Origin: Asparagopsis taxiformis
Taxonomy: Eukaryota; Rhodophyta; Florideophyceae; Bonnemaisoniales; Bonnemaisoniaceae
Assembly (NCBI GenBank): GCA_030407315.1
Contig: JALQPE010001801.1
Coordinates: 1 to 64,000 of the forward strand
Direction: 5' to 3'
DNA: 64,000 nucleotides
A program made the translations under genes and the position numbers. Of this stretch, positions 1-9,845 are shown one piece after another. Every line of letters begins with the position of its first letter. Positions within the stretch are counted from its first letter, which is position 1. A model generated the notes under the pieces. The model saw only the letters and a list, made by a program, of their open reading frames with translations. It had not been told where the DNA came from and searched no databases.

Positions 1-218
1 CCTCCCGGCAGAATAGGCATCACGGGACCCCACTAATTGTTGGGCTATAGGCTTGCGTTGAGGGCTTGCGTTCTTCTGTCGTCTTCATCCGCATCATTCC
101 GAGCTGCCCTGTCTTCGGCCTACGATCTTTCTTGACCGGGATGGAAAAACTGTCTTGTGGCGAACATTGACAGGTGCCGGTTGACTTTGCCTGGCAGACC
201 GGCGCGGAGCATTGGCGA

Positions 219-1150
219 TTACTTCTTCTTCGAATCCCAACCGCCTGATGAAACCAAACGAACATTGTCGGGAATCGGATACGACGCATTCCTGAAATAC
301 GTGTGATACCTCGTTGTCGTGTGTGACACAACTCTGTCGACATGCCCTGCCCCGGCATGTTGTACATGGCCGTGACCGATGAAGACTGAACGTGGCGGAA
401 CGATTACCTTCTTCAGCTTCATCGTCTTGGCGTACATATCTAATTCCAGCGCTTTGGAAAAGACGTACTTGTGGGACCCTGGACACACCCAGATAGGGAA
501 TGGGTCATCTCCGTTGGCAATAACAAAGTAACCCGGAAGTTGATCTTTGCGGTCGCGAGGAGGAACAGGGAAATCATTGTGTGGGACCTGCCGAGGACAC
601 CCCTTTCCCGTTATCAAAAACGTCCCCCAGATGCCGGCATGACAAGTTTTTCTCCCGGTAAACCGCACTCCTCCAGCCCTATCAGCCGGACAAGGATTCC
701 CAACCACACATCCAGCAGGGCTCGCCGCGTCACAAACTTGAACCGGTCGATATGCGTCTCATCGTTCTCGGCATAGTCAACCAGGCAGTGGCGCGTAGAC
801 GTGAAGCGAGCCCTCCCCTCATTCCGGTTCTTCTCATCTGTTTTCATCGTCCCCTGTATTGACAATGGGACTCCACAGCTGCCGGTTCCCAGGGTCCTTG
901 TGCACCTCCTCCCCCTCCCACGTTCCCAAAAGTACCGAAACAATTCCTGGTTAGGATTTCTTCCATGAGACCCAAGTCAAATGGGAACTTGTCCGACGCA
1001 TCGAGGTAGCTTACATCCGCGAAATTGTGCATCACCGTATACCCTCGCTCGTTGATTTCCGTTCGGCAATTGTGGAAGTACGCCATACCAGTGCCGGCCT
1101 CATACGAATCCTTCCAGCTTGTAGACATTCGCGCAACCTGGGCGAAGTCC
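219..1150 (-). other. 2OG-Fe(II) dioxygenase (PhyH-like) domain segment
   Basis: This is the C-terminal part of the broken fusion. Read across two frame changes it carries the whole active-site set of a double-stranded beta-helix dioxygenase: an ERGYTVMHNF start typical of phytanoyl-CoA-dioxygenase-like folds, an HxD metal motif (HND, plus-strand 573-581), a PGSH loop (471-482), a distal metal-binding His in HVQHAG (about 355-375), and an Arg in the TTRYHTYF strand (about 298-320) that would bind 2-oxoglutarate. Such enzymes oxidise lipids, proteins or methylated DNA bases. The substrate cannot be read from sequence; linkage to a ParB domain and a neighbouring DNA methyltransferase suggests nucleic acid. 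Confidence 0.6.
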
Positions 1151-2689
1151 AGCCTCGAGGGTAGAAACGTCGATGTAGGCTCACACATCGCCTTGGCAGC
1201 CATCTTCCACGCTGCGAAAAACATCGGATAGATGGTCTCGATCTCGAAAACAAGATGACGAGCCCGATGTTGTTCCGGAATATGCAGCCCCTCAAACACA
1301 GGGTCCATCGCCACTTGCTTCAAATACCTCACCTCTCTGCCCTCCTCATCGATTTCCACACTCTCCAATAACAACCTGAGCTCAATCGGGGGCAGACAGC
1401 CAACCCTCACCGATGCGATGACGTCCGCGGGACGCTGCGCCAGATGATGCCCTTCGGCTCGGTCTTTGACTTCGAAATCGTCAGGAAGAGATGGCATACG
1501 GTCGTCGAACAGGAGGTCGTGTTCAGAAGGAGAGTCACGAACGATGTAACCGTCTTCATCGACTTCCACTCCTTCCGGAACAGTGAATGTAATTGTCACT
1601 TCGCGGACCCCCTTGCTTTCGACTTGGCCCTCGTCTGCACCGTTTTTGTCTTCCTCGTCCGAAGCGGTATGGACAGATTCTTGGTTGGAGGGAGTCGCAC
1701 CAGCACGTTGGTTATCTTGGGGGACAATCTCAACGGCAGAATCGGGGGAACGGGCGGAGTCTTCGTCACCCTCATCACCGAAACAGTGGCTTGTTGTTGA
1801 TCGGTGGGTTTATCAACAACGGCCTGCTCTTCTTCCCCGGCGGATTGTTGTACCACAACCGGCTCTTCTTCCTCGAGGCGTGTGCTCCCCGTCGAGCGAA
1901 GTCGCTGTGAACGGCGGCGGATGCCATGCGAAGCAGGCTCATGTTCGACATTCCGCTGCTTCTTGTGAGTGAGTCTCACATTGGCAGCAGAAGGGCGGCG
2001 TTTGCGTCGAGCCTTAGTCTTCTTCTTCAATGTCGGATTGAAAAACTCTTTCAAGTTCGTTTCCAAATCCTGTAAACGCGTGGTTCTCCGTCGCATTCGA
2101 ACCTCACTGCTCCGGTCGTCCCCTCTATACATTGCAATGGCATTGGTGAGATGCCATTGCAACTCCTTCGGCTGCTTAACCGACCCAATTGCCATCTCTG
2201 TGCTCAGAAATGACTTGCGCATAATACTCTTTGGGCGCCCATACGCAGCGTACAGAGAATTTGCTATTGCAGTCACGCGACGGACGTATGTATAGAAGTC
2301 GTTCACGTCAAAGCGTCCATCCGGACGTCCACCATGAGCAGGGTTCAAGTACTCCGAAAGACCACGCAAGACGAAGACAAAGTTTTCTTCCAGCAACTCG
2401 CGCACTATCTTGTGGTCCAGGTGCGTTATCCCAATCTCGTTGCGGCGGCGCTCGGAATTGTTCAGCTCACGCAACACTTCGTCGAGAACAGGATGCTTCA
2501 GCGTTGCTATAGCCAAACGCGTCCACCGCCGGGCCGTGTTCGTTGAATTCATCATCCCCATGAACTGCGCCTCGAACAATGTTCGGATGACATCAGACTC
2601 ACGCAAGTCGCCAGCGTTTTCCACGTTATTTGCAACAGCAATCGTACGGATGAACTGCTGGATGGACGACAAGATTCGAACCAGGGAGC

Positions 2690-3323
2690 GCTCCGTCAGT
2701 TGCGTCCCAGTCGTATGGTTCGACTCTGCACTCTTGTGGATGATCTCATGAGGCTGAAGATCACTGTCGTCCTTGCGGCGAAGGTAGTACAGAGGCTAGT
2801 AACCCAGCAGAGCTGAGTAACCCGCGCAAGCGGTTTGCCTGTGTGCAGCTGTGTGGTTCTGGTGCATACGGTGAGGCGCGTGAAGTCATCGGCAATGCTA
2901 TGCATAGCATTGAGACGATGCAGTCCGTCGATCACGGTCACGTTCGCATTGGCATGGAATTTGCCATTCTGGAACAGACGCGTGTCGGCGGGCAGATGCG
3001 TGTTCTGCGACCTCAGCACCGTCACAGTGATACGCGAAGAGCTCACATACCCCACAGCCAACATATTGTTGCGCAGGTCCTCCACGTGGTCTTCTTTCAC
3101 ATCCCGAAGGGTCACGGCCGGTTCCACTAGCTGCCTCACCAACACAGTCGCTCCTTCTCCGACGTAATCCGACGTCACAAACTTGGGCACCGTAATTTGC
3201 GTCCCCTGCTGCTCACGAATGCTTTCCGCCACCTCCGGTTCGTCGTCCACCTCGGTTACGTCCTGCGTAGTAGCTTCGGTGACGTTGGAGCGAGCAGGGT
3301 GCTTCGTGCCTCCACTGGAGGCT
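2690..3323 (-). other. ParB/sulfiredoxin-like domain segment
   Basis: The minus-strand translation has the ParB-N pattern: a segment ending LRNNMLAVGY before a hydrophobic strand, then the diagnostic DGLHR box inside VIDGLHRLNAM (plus-strand 2905-2938). ParB-N folds bind or hydrolyse CTP, and some family members are nucleases. Past this box the frame changes: the continuation HKSAESN followed by LTERSLVRIL lies in the next frame and runs into the ORF that ends at 1596. The domain assignment rests on the DGxHR box and flanking pattern only; no profile search was possible. Confidence 0.6.
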
Positions 3324-4215
3324 CTAGCAGAGCGAGCAGTGTTTCGTGCCTCCACTGGAGGCTCTGGCAGAGCGAGCAGGGCGCTTCGTGCCTCCCGAAA
3401 CCGGAATGGAGCGTGCTGGATGCTTCGTACCCCCCGAACCAGTGATTTCGCCTGCCGGACCGGTACTGGGCATCCGTCCCGAGCTGGCCCTGGTTCGTCG
3501 CTGCGTTGAAGTTTGACGCTGCAGCAGGGGTACGAATGTCGCTAGGGCCATCCTCCGCAGCGGGGCGCATCATCCGAGTATCCAAGGGTAAAACGCCGCG
3601 GCGTATGCTCCACCCATCGTCTCCGGCGGTCCCTCGGCGCCATCAAACATGTACGGGAACGGGAGGTCCTTGAACTTGTCCTTAGTCGCAATGTTGCGCA
3701 CGACGATATAGTCGGCCTCGTCGGTTTCCGGCAGCTTGTGGTTGTGCAGCGTGCGCGGAAGGCCAACATCGCCACCAGCAGTGCTCATCGAAGCCGTCCC
3801 AATATGCACAGCCGCACCGTCCACGTCCGCAAACAAATTGACATCGACGCCGCGCTTGAGTCCGCGCGACTCCGCTGACGCGCTCACTTGATCGCCGCAA
3901 ACCTTTGAAAACAAACTGCTGAAATGCGTATACGCCATGGTTGTTGAGTTGGAAAGGGAAAGAGATGGTTGATGTTGACGTATTGAGTGATGTGGATGGT
4001 ATGTTTCACGTTGAAGAATGGTCGTGAACGCCAATCGCTGGAAATAATAACACAATACAACCGAAATTTTGTTAGGTACACACCTATCGTGACCGCTGGA
4101 ATGCAAGAGAGGCAATCGAGATGTGAGTGTCCGTTCGGAACGGGCCCGAGTCGGGCTCTCGAAACCTGACGAGGTGGCGTGAAGCAGGCAGTGTCCTTGA
4201 TGTGTAATGTGTTTA

Positions 4216-4445
4216 AATTACAGCTGTCAAGCTAGGCGGCTTTTGGGGCGGCTGCGAGCACCCCTTTATCCGGGGGACACCCTGATTTGAGTTAAAATTT
4301 GGGCTATTCTCAAAAACATGCACATGTGAACATGTTTTTGAGATGGGGGTGTGCCGTACGGCACAATCGACCCGCTCAAATCAAGTTTTTTACAATATTT
4401 TTGCTGCCCGAAATTCTACAATTTCTGGGCTGGCCAGCAATGCAT
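4216..4445 (+). repeat. Hairpin module, copy 1 (left outer copy)
   Basis: The module starts with an outer tail (AATTACAGCTGTC, then GCGAGCACCCC) and CCTGATTTGA. It continues into a 12-bp-stem hairpin (CTCAAAAACATG, 10-nt loop, CATGTTTTTGAG), then the 14-bp palindrome GTGCCGTACGGCAC, and ends near CTGGCCAGCAATGCA. The outer tail is shared, inverted, only with the copy at 9415-9663, which makes these two the likely matched ends of one element around the methyltransferase-SET gene. Confidence 0.75.
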
Positions 4446-4984
4446 AGCTATCTGCTCTAAACCGATTCTAACAAGCAGAAAGAATCCTCTCCTTCATGAC
4501 GATGCTCTCGAATTGAGTGCAATGCAACGGACTCCCTCCAAGAGAACGACAAAGCATCGTCTTTTCCAAGGCATTTCCGTACGAAAATAATCGAAAAACA
4601 TATTTGACTTAACCTAACAGCTATCGCGAGCACCGTACTCAGCTATATTTCCTCTGTAATTTCCTTCCTCCAACCAATCAATAGCCGCTTGGTCACAGGC
4701 TTAAAAGCCTTCCACTATCTGTCCTATCCATCGAAGACCCTCGGAGGGTTCGATCCAGGCCTTGATCACCCATGATGGGTGTGCAACCCGAGAAATTGAA
4801 AATGGAACATATTGCGACAGGGACGAGATATCATTCAATGAAAGAGAAGTTCTCTTTCGTTTACTTTTTTCTAACAAGATTCTAAACGTCTACAAACCCT
4901 ATGTCGTCCGTCCGTTTTCATCCCGGAGAGATGTGGATGTGAGGTAAGACGCAGTGGTGATGTTGTGTTGATTCCCACAGACGG

Positions 4985-5210
4985 AGTGGAGGAGGTGGCT
5001 ACGGAGGAAGCCTGGAGAACTTCTCCGGTACTGACATCTCACATGTTGAGAACATGTGAGATGTCAGTACCCATGGATGAGAAGAAACACATGTTCAGGT
5101 CCGGTTCGGATATTCGATCCATTAACGGAGGTGGTGGAGGAGGCTATGGTGGAAGCCTGGAGAAGAATAGAGTAGTCCTATACCCATGGATCACAAGAAG
5201 ACGTTGTGGG
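4985..5210 (+). repeat. Diverged tandem duplication, GGA-rich
   Basis: Two units share GGAGG-GGCTA-GG-GGAAGCCTGGAGAA and, further on, ACCCATGGAT followed by AAGAA. The first (about 4990-5090) contains the hairpin insertion and the second (about 5130-5210) does not. No coding function is evident. Confidence 0.55.
5027..5071. repeat. Perfect 21-bp-arm hairpin with 3-nt loop
   Basis: GGTACTGACATCTCACATGTT (5027-5047 is the exact arm) is followed by GAG and then its exact reverse complement (5051-5071). It sits in one copy of a diverged tandem duplication whose second copy (about 5130-5210) lacks the hairpin, so it arose after or during the duplication. Confidence 0.9.
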
Positions 5211-5459
5211 CTCCTTTTCGAAGCCCATTCGTCTCTTGAATAAATTTAGCACCCAAATCATATACGATTGCCGAGTTGACACCCCGTATGTCTCGTTGGT
5301 AGAAATAGCAGGGGTTCCACCACTCAGCTGGCGGGAAGTAGTTACTGATTATATGAGATATGGCTTAGCTCCCGCCAAAACCGATAGCTCTGGGCTCAGG
5401 TTCTCCAAATGTGGTTATACGAATGTGTTCTGACAATGCTAGAAGACGAATATCTGCAT

Positions 5460-5660
5460 CCTGATTTGAATTAAAATTTGGGCTATTCTCAAAAACATGC
5501 ACATGTGAACATGTTTTTGAGATGGGGATGTGCCGTACGGCACAATCGACCGCCGAAATCGATGTTTTTTGCAATATTTTTTCTGCCCGAAATTGTAGAA
5601 TTTCTGGTCTGGCCAGCAATGCATCTGAGCTGGACATCCCCATGTCCAGTGGCCGTCCGG
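5460..5660 (+). repeat. Hairpin module, copy 2
   Basis: Same hairpin and GTGCCGTACGGCAC palindrome as the copy at 4216, starting directly at CCTGATTTGAATT and lacking the outer tail. It ends in GAGCTGGACATCC. It lies 330 bp upstream of the methyltransferase-SET start codon and is an inverted partner of 9415-9663. Confidence 0.75.
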
Positions 5661-5989
5661 ATGTCGCTCACCTGGTAAGCGTGATGCACCTGTGACAACC
5701 TATGTGACTGCAGTCACAGCCGCCATGGCGGCCGTGCAGTACAACACTCAAAGACAGGGAATCACAATCTTTTTAAAATTTTTCTCTACCACGTATCCGT
5801 CACAACTTATTACCTACACCGGTTACGGGTTTCAAGACCTTTCCAGTGCTGTGTACCCGTATACTCTGTTCCGTTCGATATCAACCAGTGTTCCTCACGA
5901 AAGAGTGCAAACGTCACGAGATACGTCGTCAAATTTGACTGTCTCGCCGAGCGGTCGCCATCCTGTACCGAATTTCCACTCATTCCATT

Positions 5990-8900
5990 ATGACGAATAA
6001 GCGCAGGCGCAACAGCAATCCGATCGTTGACGACGCAACCGTGCCAATTCTGCGCGAACCCGCTAGCCCTTGGGAGGATTCTAGTGACATGGGTACACGT
6101 CGAAACGTAGGTCGCGCCGCCCGCGAAACTACTCTCGCTGGCAAAGACTTCCTCCGCCTCTTGCTGGATTTATTCGCCCACTCAAGTTTCGCAGACTTGA
6201 CGGACAAGCCGGGAGGTTTCACATACGCGGACCTTGGCGCTTGGGTTGCGCAGGGCACGGAAGAACAATTTCTGGCGCTGCAAGGTCGACTCAGCATGGC
6301 CTTCAGCGGTCGTTCGAAGAATGCTGGAGTCGAGGCGGATGTTGCCGAAATCGTCATGGCAGAGATGAACGTTGAGCGAGCCAAGCAGATTGTTCGTCTG
6401 GCATTACCGATTGCCGAGTTTTCAAGACAGGATGAGCGTATCGGGCAATGGGTTGAGCACTGCATCCTTTCTGGGATCGTGCCGCAGACCTTCCTTATTG
6501 GATGTAACATGCTTCCTTCGCCACTACAGGCGCCGCAGCGCGGGGAACCAAGCGCCTTCGTTCTTGCTCCACCGGAAACGTTCGAGGTATTGATGTATTT
6601 CCAAGCGTTGTCTATCATCCGAAATCACAACAAGAACCTGCCGCGTCGCCGAATAGGCGACGCGGCCGAAGAGGGGAACGAAGCCGCACGCGTCCCAGCC
6701 CATCGGAAAAGCACTAATCGAGCTTGTTACGTGGTTCAAGTTTTATACCATGCTTGGACCGATGTGGCCTTCGCCGCAAAGTTTTCCAGCTTCGAAGAGT
6801 TGATGGCGCCGTACATCATTTTCGACAGCAGTGAGCATTGGTTTGACGTGCTCGATGAAGGTCTATTCGCACCGATGGAGCAGAAGCTAGATCTCTACCA
6901 CGACAAAGCTCCCCTATCTCATCCTGATGGATATGGTGGAAAAGTAGAGACAAGAACCAGTGCGCAGCACAGTGCATTTAGGGACCTTGTGAGGAAGTTC
7001 TTCGACCGGTTGCAGTTTCTTATCGTCAACCCGGACCTGTACACCTGGCCGGAGTCCGACCGCTGGGGGGCGCTGGAAATATACTTGTCAAGCGGAAATC
7101 CGGACAAGCTGCCAGCGTACTTTGACACCCTCGACGAAGACGTTATGGCTGTCCTCCGCCCGGCACCACAAGCCGCGGACGCAGAAAAGGTCCCCAAGCC
7201 GGTTGATGACACTCCCACTCGTCGCAACACAGGAGGGAGAGGTTTGGTTCCGTCGACAAGACACACAACCAGGCTTCAACTTGGACCTGGGAGGACCAGT
7301 CTTACTGCCCAAGGGCCGTCTCCCCCGTCACCGTCACCCCATGCGACAGAAGAGCAGGAAAGTGAAGGGCAGGCTCTCGCAAAGGACTTTCTTTCGAAAA
7401 TGAGTCAGTATTGCCGGGTGTACGACGTCCCTTTCGAAGATTTGGTCAGTGCCGACGAGAGCCGAGAACACGTGCCCATCACGGGCAACGTTCAGCTCAT
7501 TCTGACTGATCCGCCCTACAATGTTCGTCGTAAGAGGAACGATTCCAACTCTTCGTACGACAGGCTAACTGCAGAAGATATGCAGGCTAGCATCGAAGTG
7601 TTTGACGAGCTGTTGCGCCCCGGTGGCCACGGCATCGTGTTCTGCTCCGTTTTGCAGTTCTACGAATGGTTCCATTACTTGGAAACGTACAAAGGACCGC
7701 AGTCAGAAGGCCCAACCGATGCTGCTGCCAGTGATGACGGGTCGGATGAAGAAGAGGTTACGTCCATGAATTCGGACTCCGAAGCATCGCAGCACAGTGG
7801 CGAAGAAAGTGCGGATGAGGAGGAGGACGAGGAGGAGGAGGACGTCGTTCGGAATTCAGTTTTCTTCGTTGACGAGGTACCTCTGTTGTTTGTCCGACTA
7901 CCTGGGCACCTCTATCAAATGCCGGGGCGGAAGAGGTACCAACGCATGAACATGGCAGAGGTCGCTATCCACTTCTGGAAGCGAGGTGTTCCGTTCAAGA
8001 CTGGAAGCGAGATGGTGGCCTATAGGAACCACGGATACATGGACGGCACGTACCCGGCGTGGTGCAACGTCACCATCAATATGCCCGCCATCGATTCGAA
8101 TGAGATGGTGTGGCGAACAAGGAGCACAACCGGTGCTACGGTCAGAGTTCGTGCAGAGCAGAAGAGCGTCGCTCTCATGATGGAGTTGATCAGCCAGCAT
8201 TCACAGCCTGGTGATATTGTTGTCGATCCATTCTCTGGCACTTTCGCAACGGGAAAAGCAGCTATGAGCTTGCCTGAGCACCGTGTTTTCGTCGGCAGTG
8301 ACATGGACAAATTGTGTGTGGCACGATCGCTTCCAAAGCTGTGTGCAGTCATGTCACGTGTAATTCTTTCAAACAACACTGACATGAGGGTCACGACAGA
8401 AGCGAAACAGAGTGCTGAGAAGTTCTTGGCGTCCCCCTCTGTCACGATGCGTACGCAGAGGGAACGCAGGATCATCGAACCCCCACCTGGCCTTCCCCTG
8501 TACCAGAGGTTCCCGAAATATATTCGGCAGTACCTCTGGCAGCTGTGCCCAGAGTCGATTGCGTCGCACGAGCACATGGAAAAACCGGTACATTATTGGC
8601 CACCTTCCCTGCGCCGCTGGTTGCAAACTGAAAACCCTCGCGTGATGCGGGCACACGATTGTGTTGCGAAAAAATTGAGCGTTCGACCATCGCTGATTAA
8701 GCATCCAAATGCAGGAAGAGGGCTCTTCGCTGAACAGACATTTAATGTTGGCGACGAAGTATGTGCATACTACGGAACTGTTGTGTACTCTGATATGAGC
8801 AAGGAGTCGATGAGGTTCGCGTACGGAGAGGGTCACATGGCGATAACGAAGGAAACATTCTTGATGTATGCCATCAAGCTGTATGCAACAGCGGAGGACG

Positions 8901-9187
8901 ACGAAAACATCGAGCATCCAATTTGGATTGTTCCGGCTCCGTTCTGTTCGGCGCAGTTCATCAACGACCCGCGGTATTTGCGAGGTGAGGACACTCCGGC
9001 GGAAGACACCAGGCGGATGGCCAACGTCGAGTTTGTCGAGAACTACAGCAGCGGTTCGACGGGGAAGAAGCTCAAGGCGAAGGACCTAGAAAATCCGAAG
9101 ATCATTGTAGTACGTGCAATCCGCGATATCCGTCCGGGGCAGGAGCTCTACGTTCATTATGGGACAGCGTTTAGAGCATGGAATTAG
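5990..9187 (+). CDS. DNA amino-methyltransferase fused to a SET domain
   Basis: An uninterrupted 1065-codon frame runs from an ATG to a TAG. Residues 1 to about 480 are not recognised. Residues about 500-790 form an AdoMet-dependent DNA amino-methyltransferase: the catalytic DPPY is at 507-510 (TDPPYNV) and the AdoMet-binding motif DPFSGTFATG is at about 746-755. Catalytic-before-cofactor order is the beta class of bacterial N6-adenine and N4-cytosine enzymes. A very acidic insert (about 575-625) sits in the target-recognition region. Residues about 898-1062 are a SET domain, the fold of protein lysine methyltransferases: AGRGLFA near the start, INDP followed by ANVEF in place of the usual NHS box, and GQELYVHYG at the end. 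All key motifs are present, so both activities look possible. DPPY is more typical of adenine enzymes. The gene lies between inverted hairpin modules and diverges from the ParB-dioxygenase gene. Confidence 0.9.
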   Translation: MTNKRRRNSNPIVDDATVPILREPASPWEDSSDMGTRRNVGRAARETTLAGKDFLRLLLDLFAHSSFADLTDKPGGFTYADLGAWVAQGTEEQFLALQGRLSMAFSGRSKNAGVEADVAEIVMAEMNVERAKQIVRLALPIAEFSRQDERIGQWVEHCILSGIVPQTFLIGCNMLPSPLQAPQRGEPSAFVLAPPETFEVLMYFQALSIIRNHNKNLPRRRIGDAAEEGNEAARVPAHRKSTNRACYVVQVLYHAWTDVAFAAKFSSFEELMAPYIIFDSSEHWFDVLDEGLFAPMEQKLDLYHDKAPLSHPDGYGGKVETRTSAQHSAFRDLVRKFFDRLQFLIVNPDLYTWPESDRWGALEIYLSSGNPDKLPAYFDTLDEDVMAVLRPAPQAADAEKVPKPVDDTPTRRNTGGRGLVPSTRHTTRLQLGPGRTSLTAQGPSPPSPSPHATEEQESEGQALAKDFLSKMSQYCRVYDVPFEDLVSADESREHVPITGNVQLILTDPPYNVRRKRNDSNSSYDRLTAEDMQASIEVFDELLRPGGHGIVFCSVLQFYEWFHYLETYKGPQSEGPTDAAASDDGSDEEEVTSMNSDSEASQHSGEESADEEEDEEEEDVVRNSVFFVDEVPLLFVRLPGHLYQMPGRKRYQRMNMAEVAIHFWKRGVPFKTGSEMVAYRNHGYMDGTYPAWCNVTINMPAIDSNEMVWRTRSTTGATVRVRAEQKSVALMMELISQHSQPGDIVVDPFSGTFATGKAAMSLPEHRVFVGSDMDKLCVARSLPKLCAVMSRVILSNNTDMRVTTEAKQSAEKFLASPSVTMRTQRERRIIEPPPGLPLYQRFPKYIRQYLWQLCPESIASHEHMEKPVHYWPPSLRRWLQTENPRVMRAHDCVAKKLSVRPSLIKHPNAGRGLFAEQTFNVGDEVCAYYGTVVYSDMSKESMRFAYGEGHMAITKETFLMYAIKLYATAEDDENIEHPIWIVPAPFCSAQFINDPRYLRGEDTPAEDTRRMANVEFVENYSSGSTGKKLKAKDLENPKIIVVRAIRDIRPGQELYVHYGTAFRAWN

Positions 9188-9414
9188 GGTCACGAAAGAT
9201 GTTTTCATTTCGACTACAAATAAAGCTACGTTCCAGAGTTGAAGTATATCATATAATGCAGCATGTCCAGCCACCATTAGTCCAGGGTGAAACCTATTGA
9301 GCAGTACTCGCCTGTCAAAAACCAATCGTTCACACTCTAGGTGCACTTCGTCCGAGCAGTGAACCTGACTGCTTGGATGCTGTTATGCGTGCAGATGCAA
9401 AATACACGACCAAG

Positions 9415-9663
9415 TTGAAATGGACGCCCGGTGGATGTCCAGCTCAGTTGCATTGCTGTCCAGCCCAGAAATTCTACAATTCAGGGCAGAAAAAATATTG
9501 CAAAAAACATCGATTTCAGCGGGTCGATTGTGCCGTACGGCACACCCCCATCTCAAAAACATGTTCACATGTGCATGTTTTTGAGAATAGCCCAAATTTT
9601 AATTCAAATCAGGACGTCTTCCGGACATAGGGGTGCTCGCGGCCTAGCTCGACAGCTGTAATT
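9415..9663 (-). repeat. Hairpin module, inverted copy 3 (right end)
   Basis: This is the reverse complement of the modules at 4216 and 5460, with the same 12-bp-stem hairpin and GTGCCGTACGGCAC palindrome. Beyond CAAATCAGG it continues outward through GGGTGCTCGC and GACAGCTGTAATT, matching the tail of the 4216 copy inverted. No convincing target duplication was found at the two ends. Confidence 0.75.
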
Positions 9664-9845
9664 GTACCTCATTAAATACTGTTGATGACTGCCTACCGTA
9701 TACAATCTGGGCTGTTGGCGTATTCTCCGGTACTTGACCTGACCTGAACGTTCATCGCAGACCGTTGTGGTTACCGACACTATACAGCAATCTTTTTTGT
9801 ATCTCGTGCAACTCAATCGTTCCATCGCTTCGGGAAAGCTTCATT

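Larger units (their letters stand above)
219..3938 (-). pseudogene. Broken ParB-like / 2OG-Fe(II) dioxygenase fusion gene
   Basis: A coherent but interrupted gene reads leftward from an ATG at 3938 to a TAA at 219-221. In order it shows an N-terminal segment (3938-3573), a low-complexity repeat rich in SGGTK and ARS (about 3551-3290), a ParB-like domain (about 3250-2700), a long basic linker (2670-1600) and a dioxygenase domain (about 1100-250). The interruptions seen are an in-frame TGA at 3570-3572, a 2-bp loss in the second copy of the internal repeat near 3335, a frame change between about 2780 and 2870, and frame changes near the C5 run at 1608-1612, near 890-930, and near the A5 run at 616-620. 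Several lie in mononucleotide runs, so sequencing error is possible. The frames otherwise join in order, which supports one ancestral gene of about 1.1-1.2 thousand codons. The fusion itself is inferred from this order. Confidence 0.6.
3939..5989. other. Divergent intergenic region between the ParB-dioxygenase and MTase-SET genes
   Basis: There is no convincing gene in these 2 kb. The stretch holds two direct copies of the hairpin module (4216-4445 and 5460-5660), a perfect 21-bp-arm hairpin (5027-5071) and a diverged GGA-rich duplication (about 4985-5210). Both flanking genes start at its edges and point outward, so promoters for both should lie here, but I see no clear TATA element. Confidence 0.5.

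Noticed and set aside
4690..4760. Possible tRNA (B-box-like GGTTCGATCC at about 4747)
   Set aside because: The A box is poor and neither the T stem nor the acceptor pairs.
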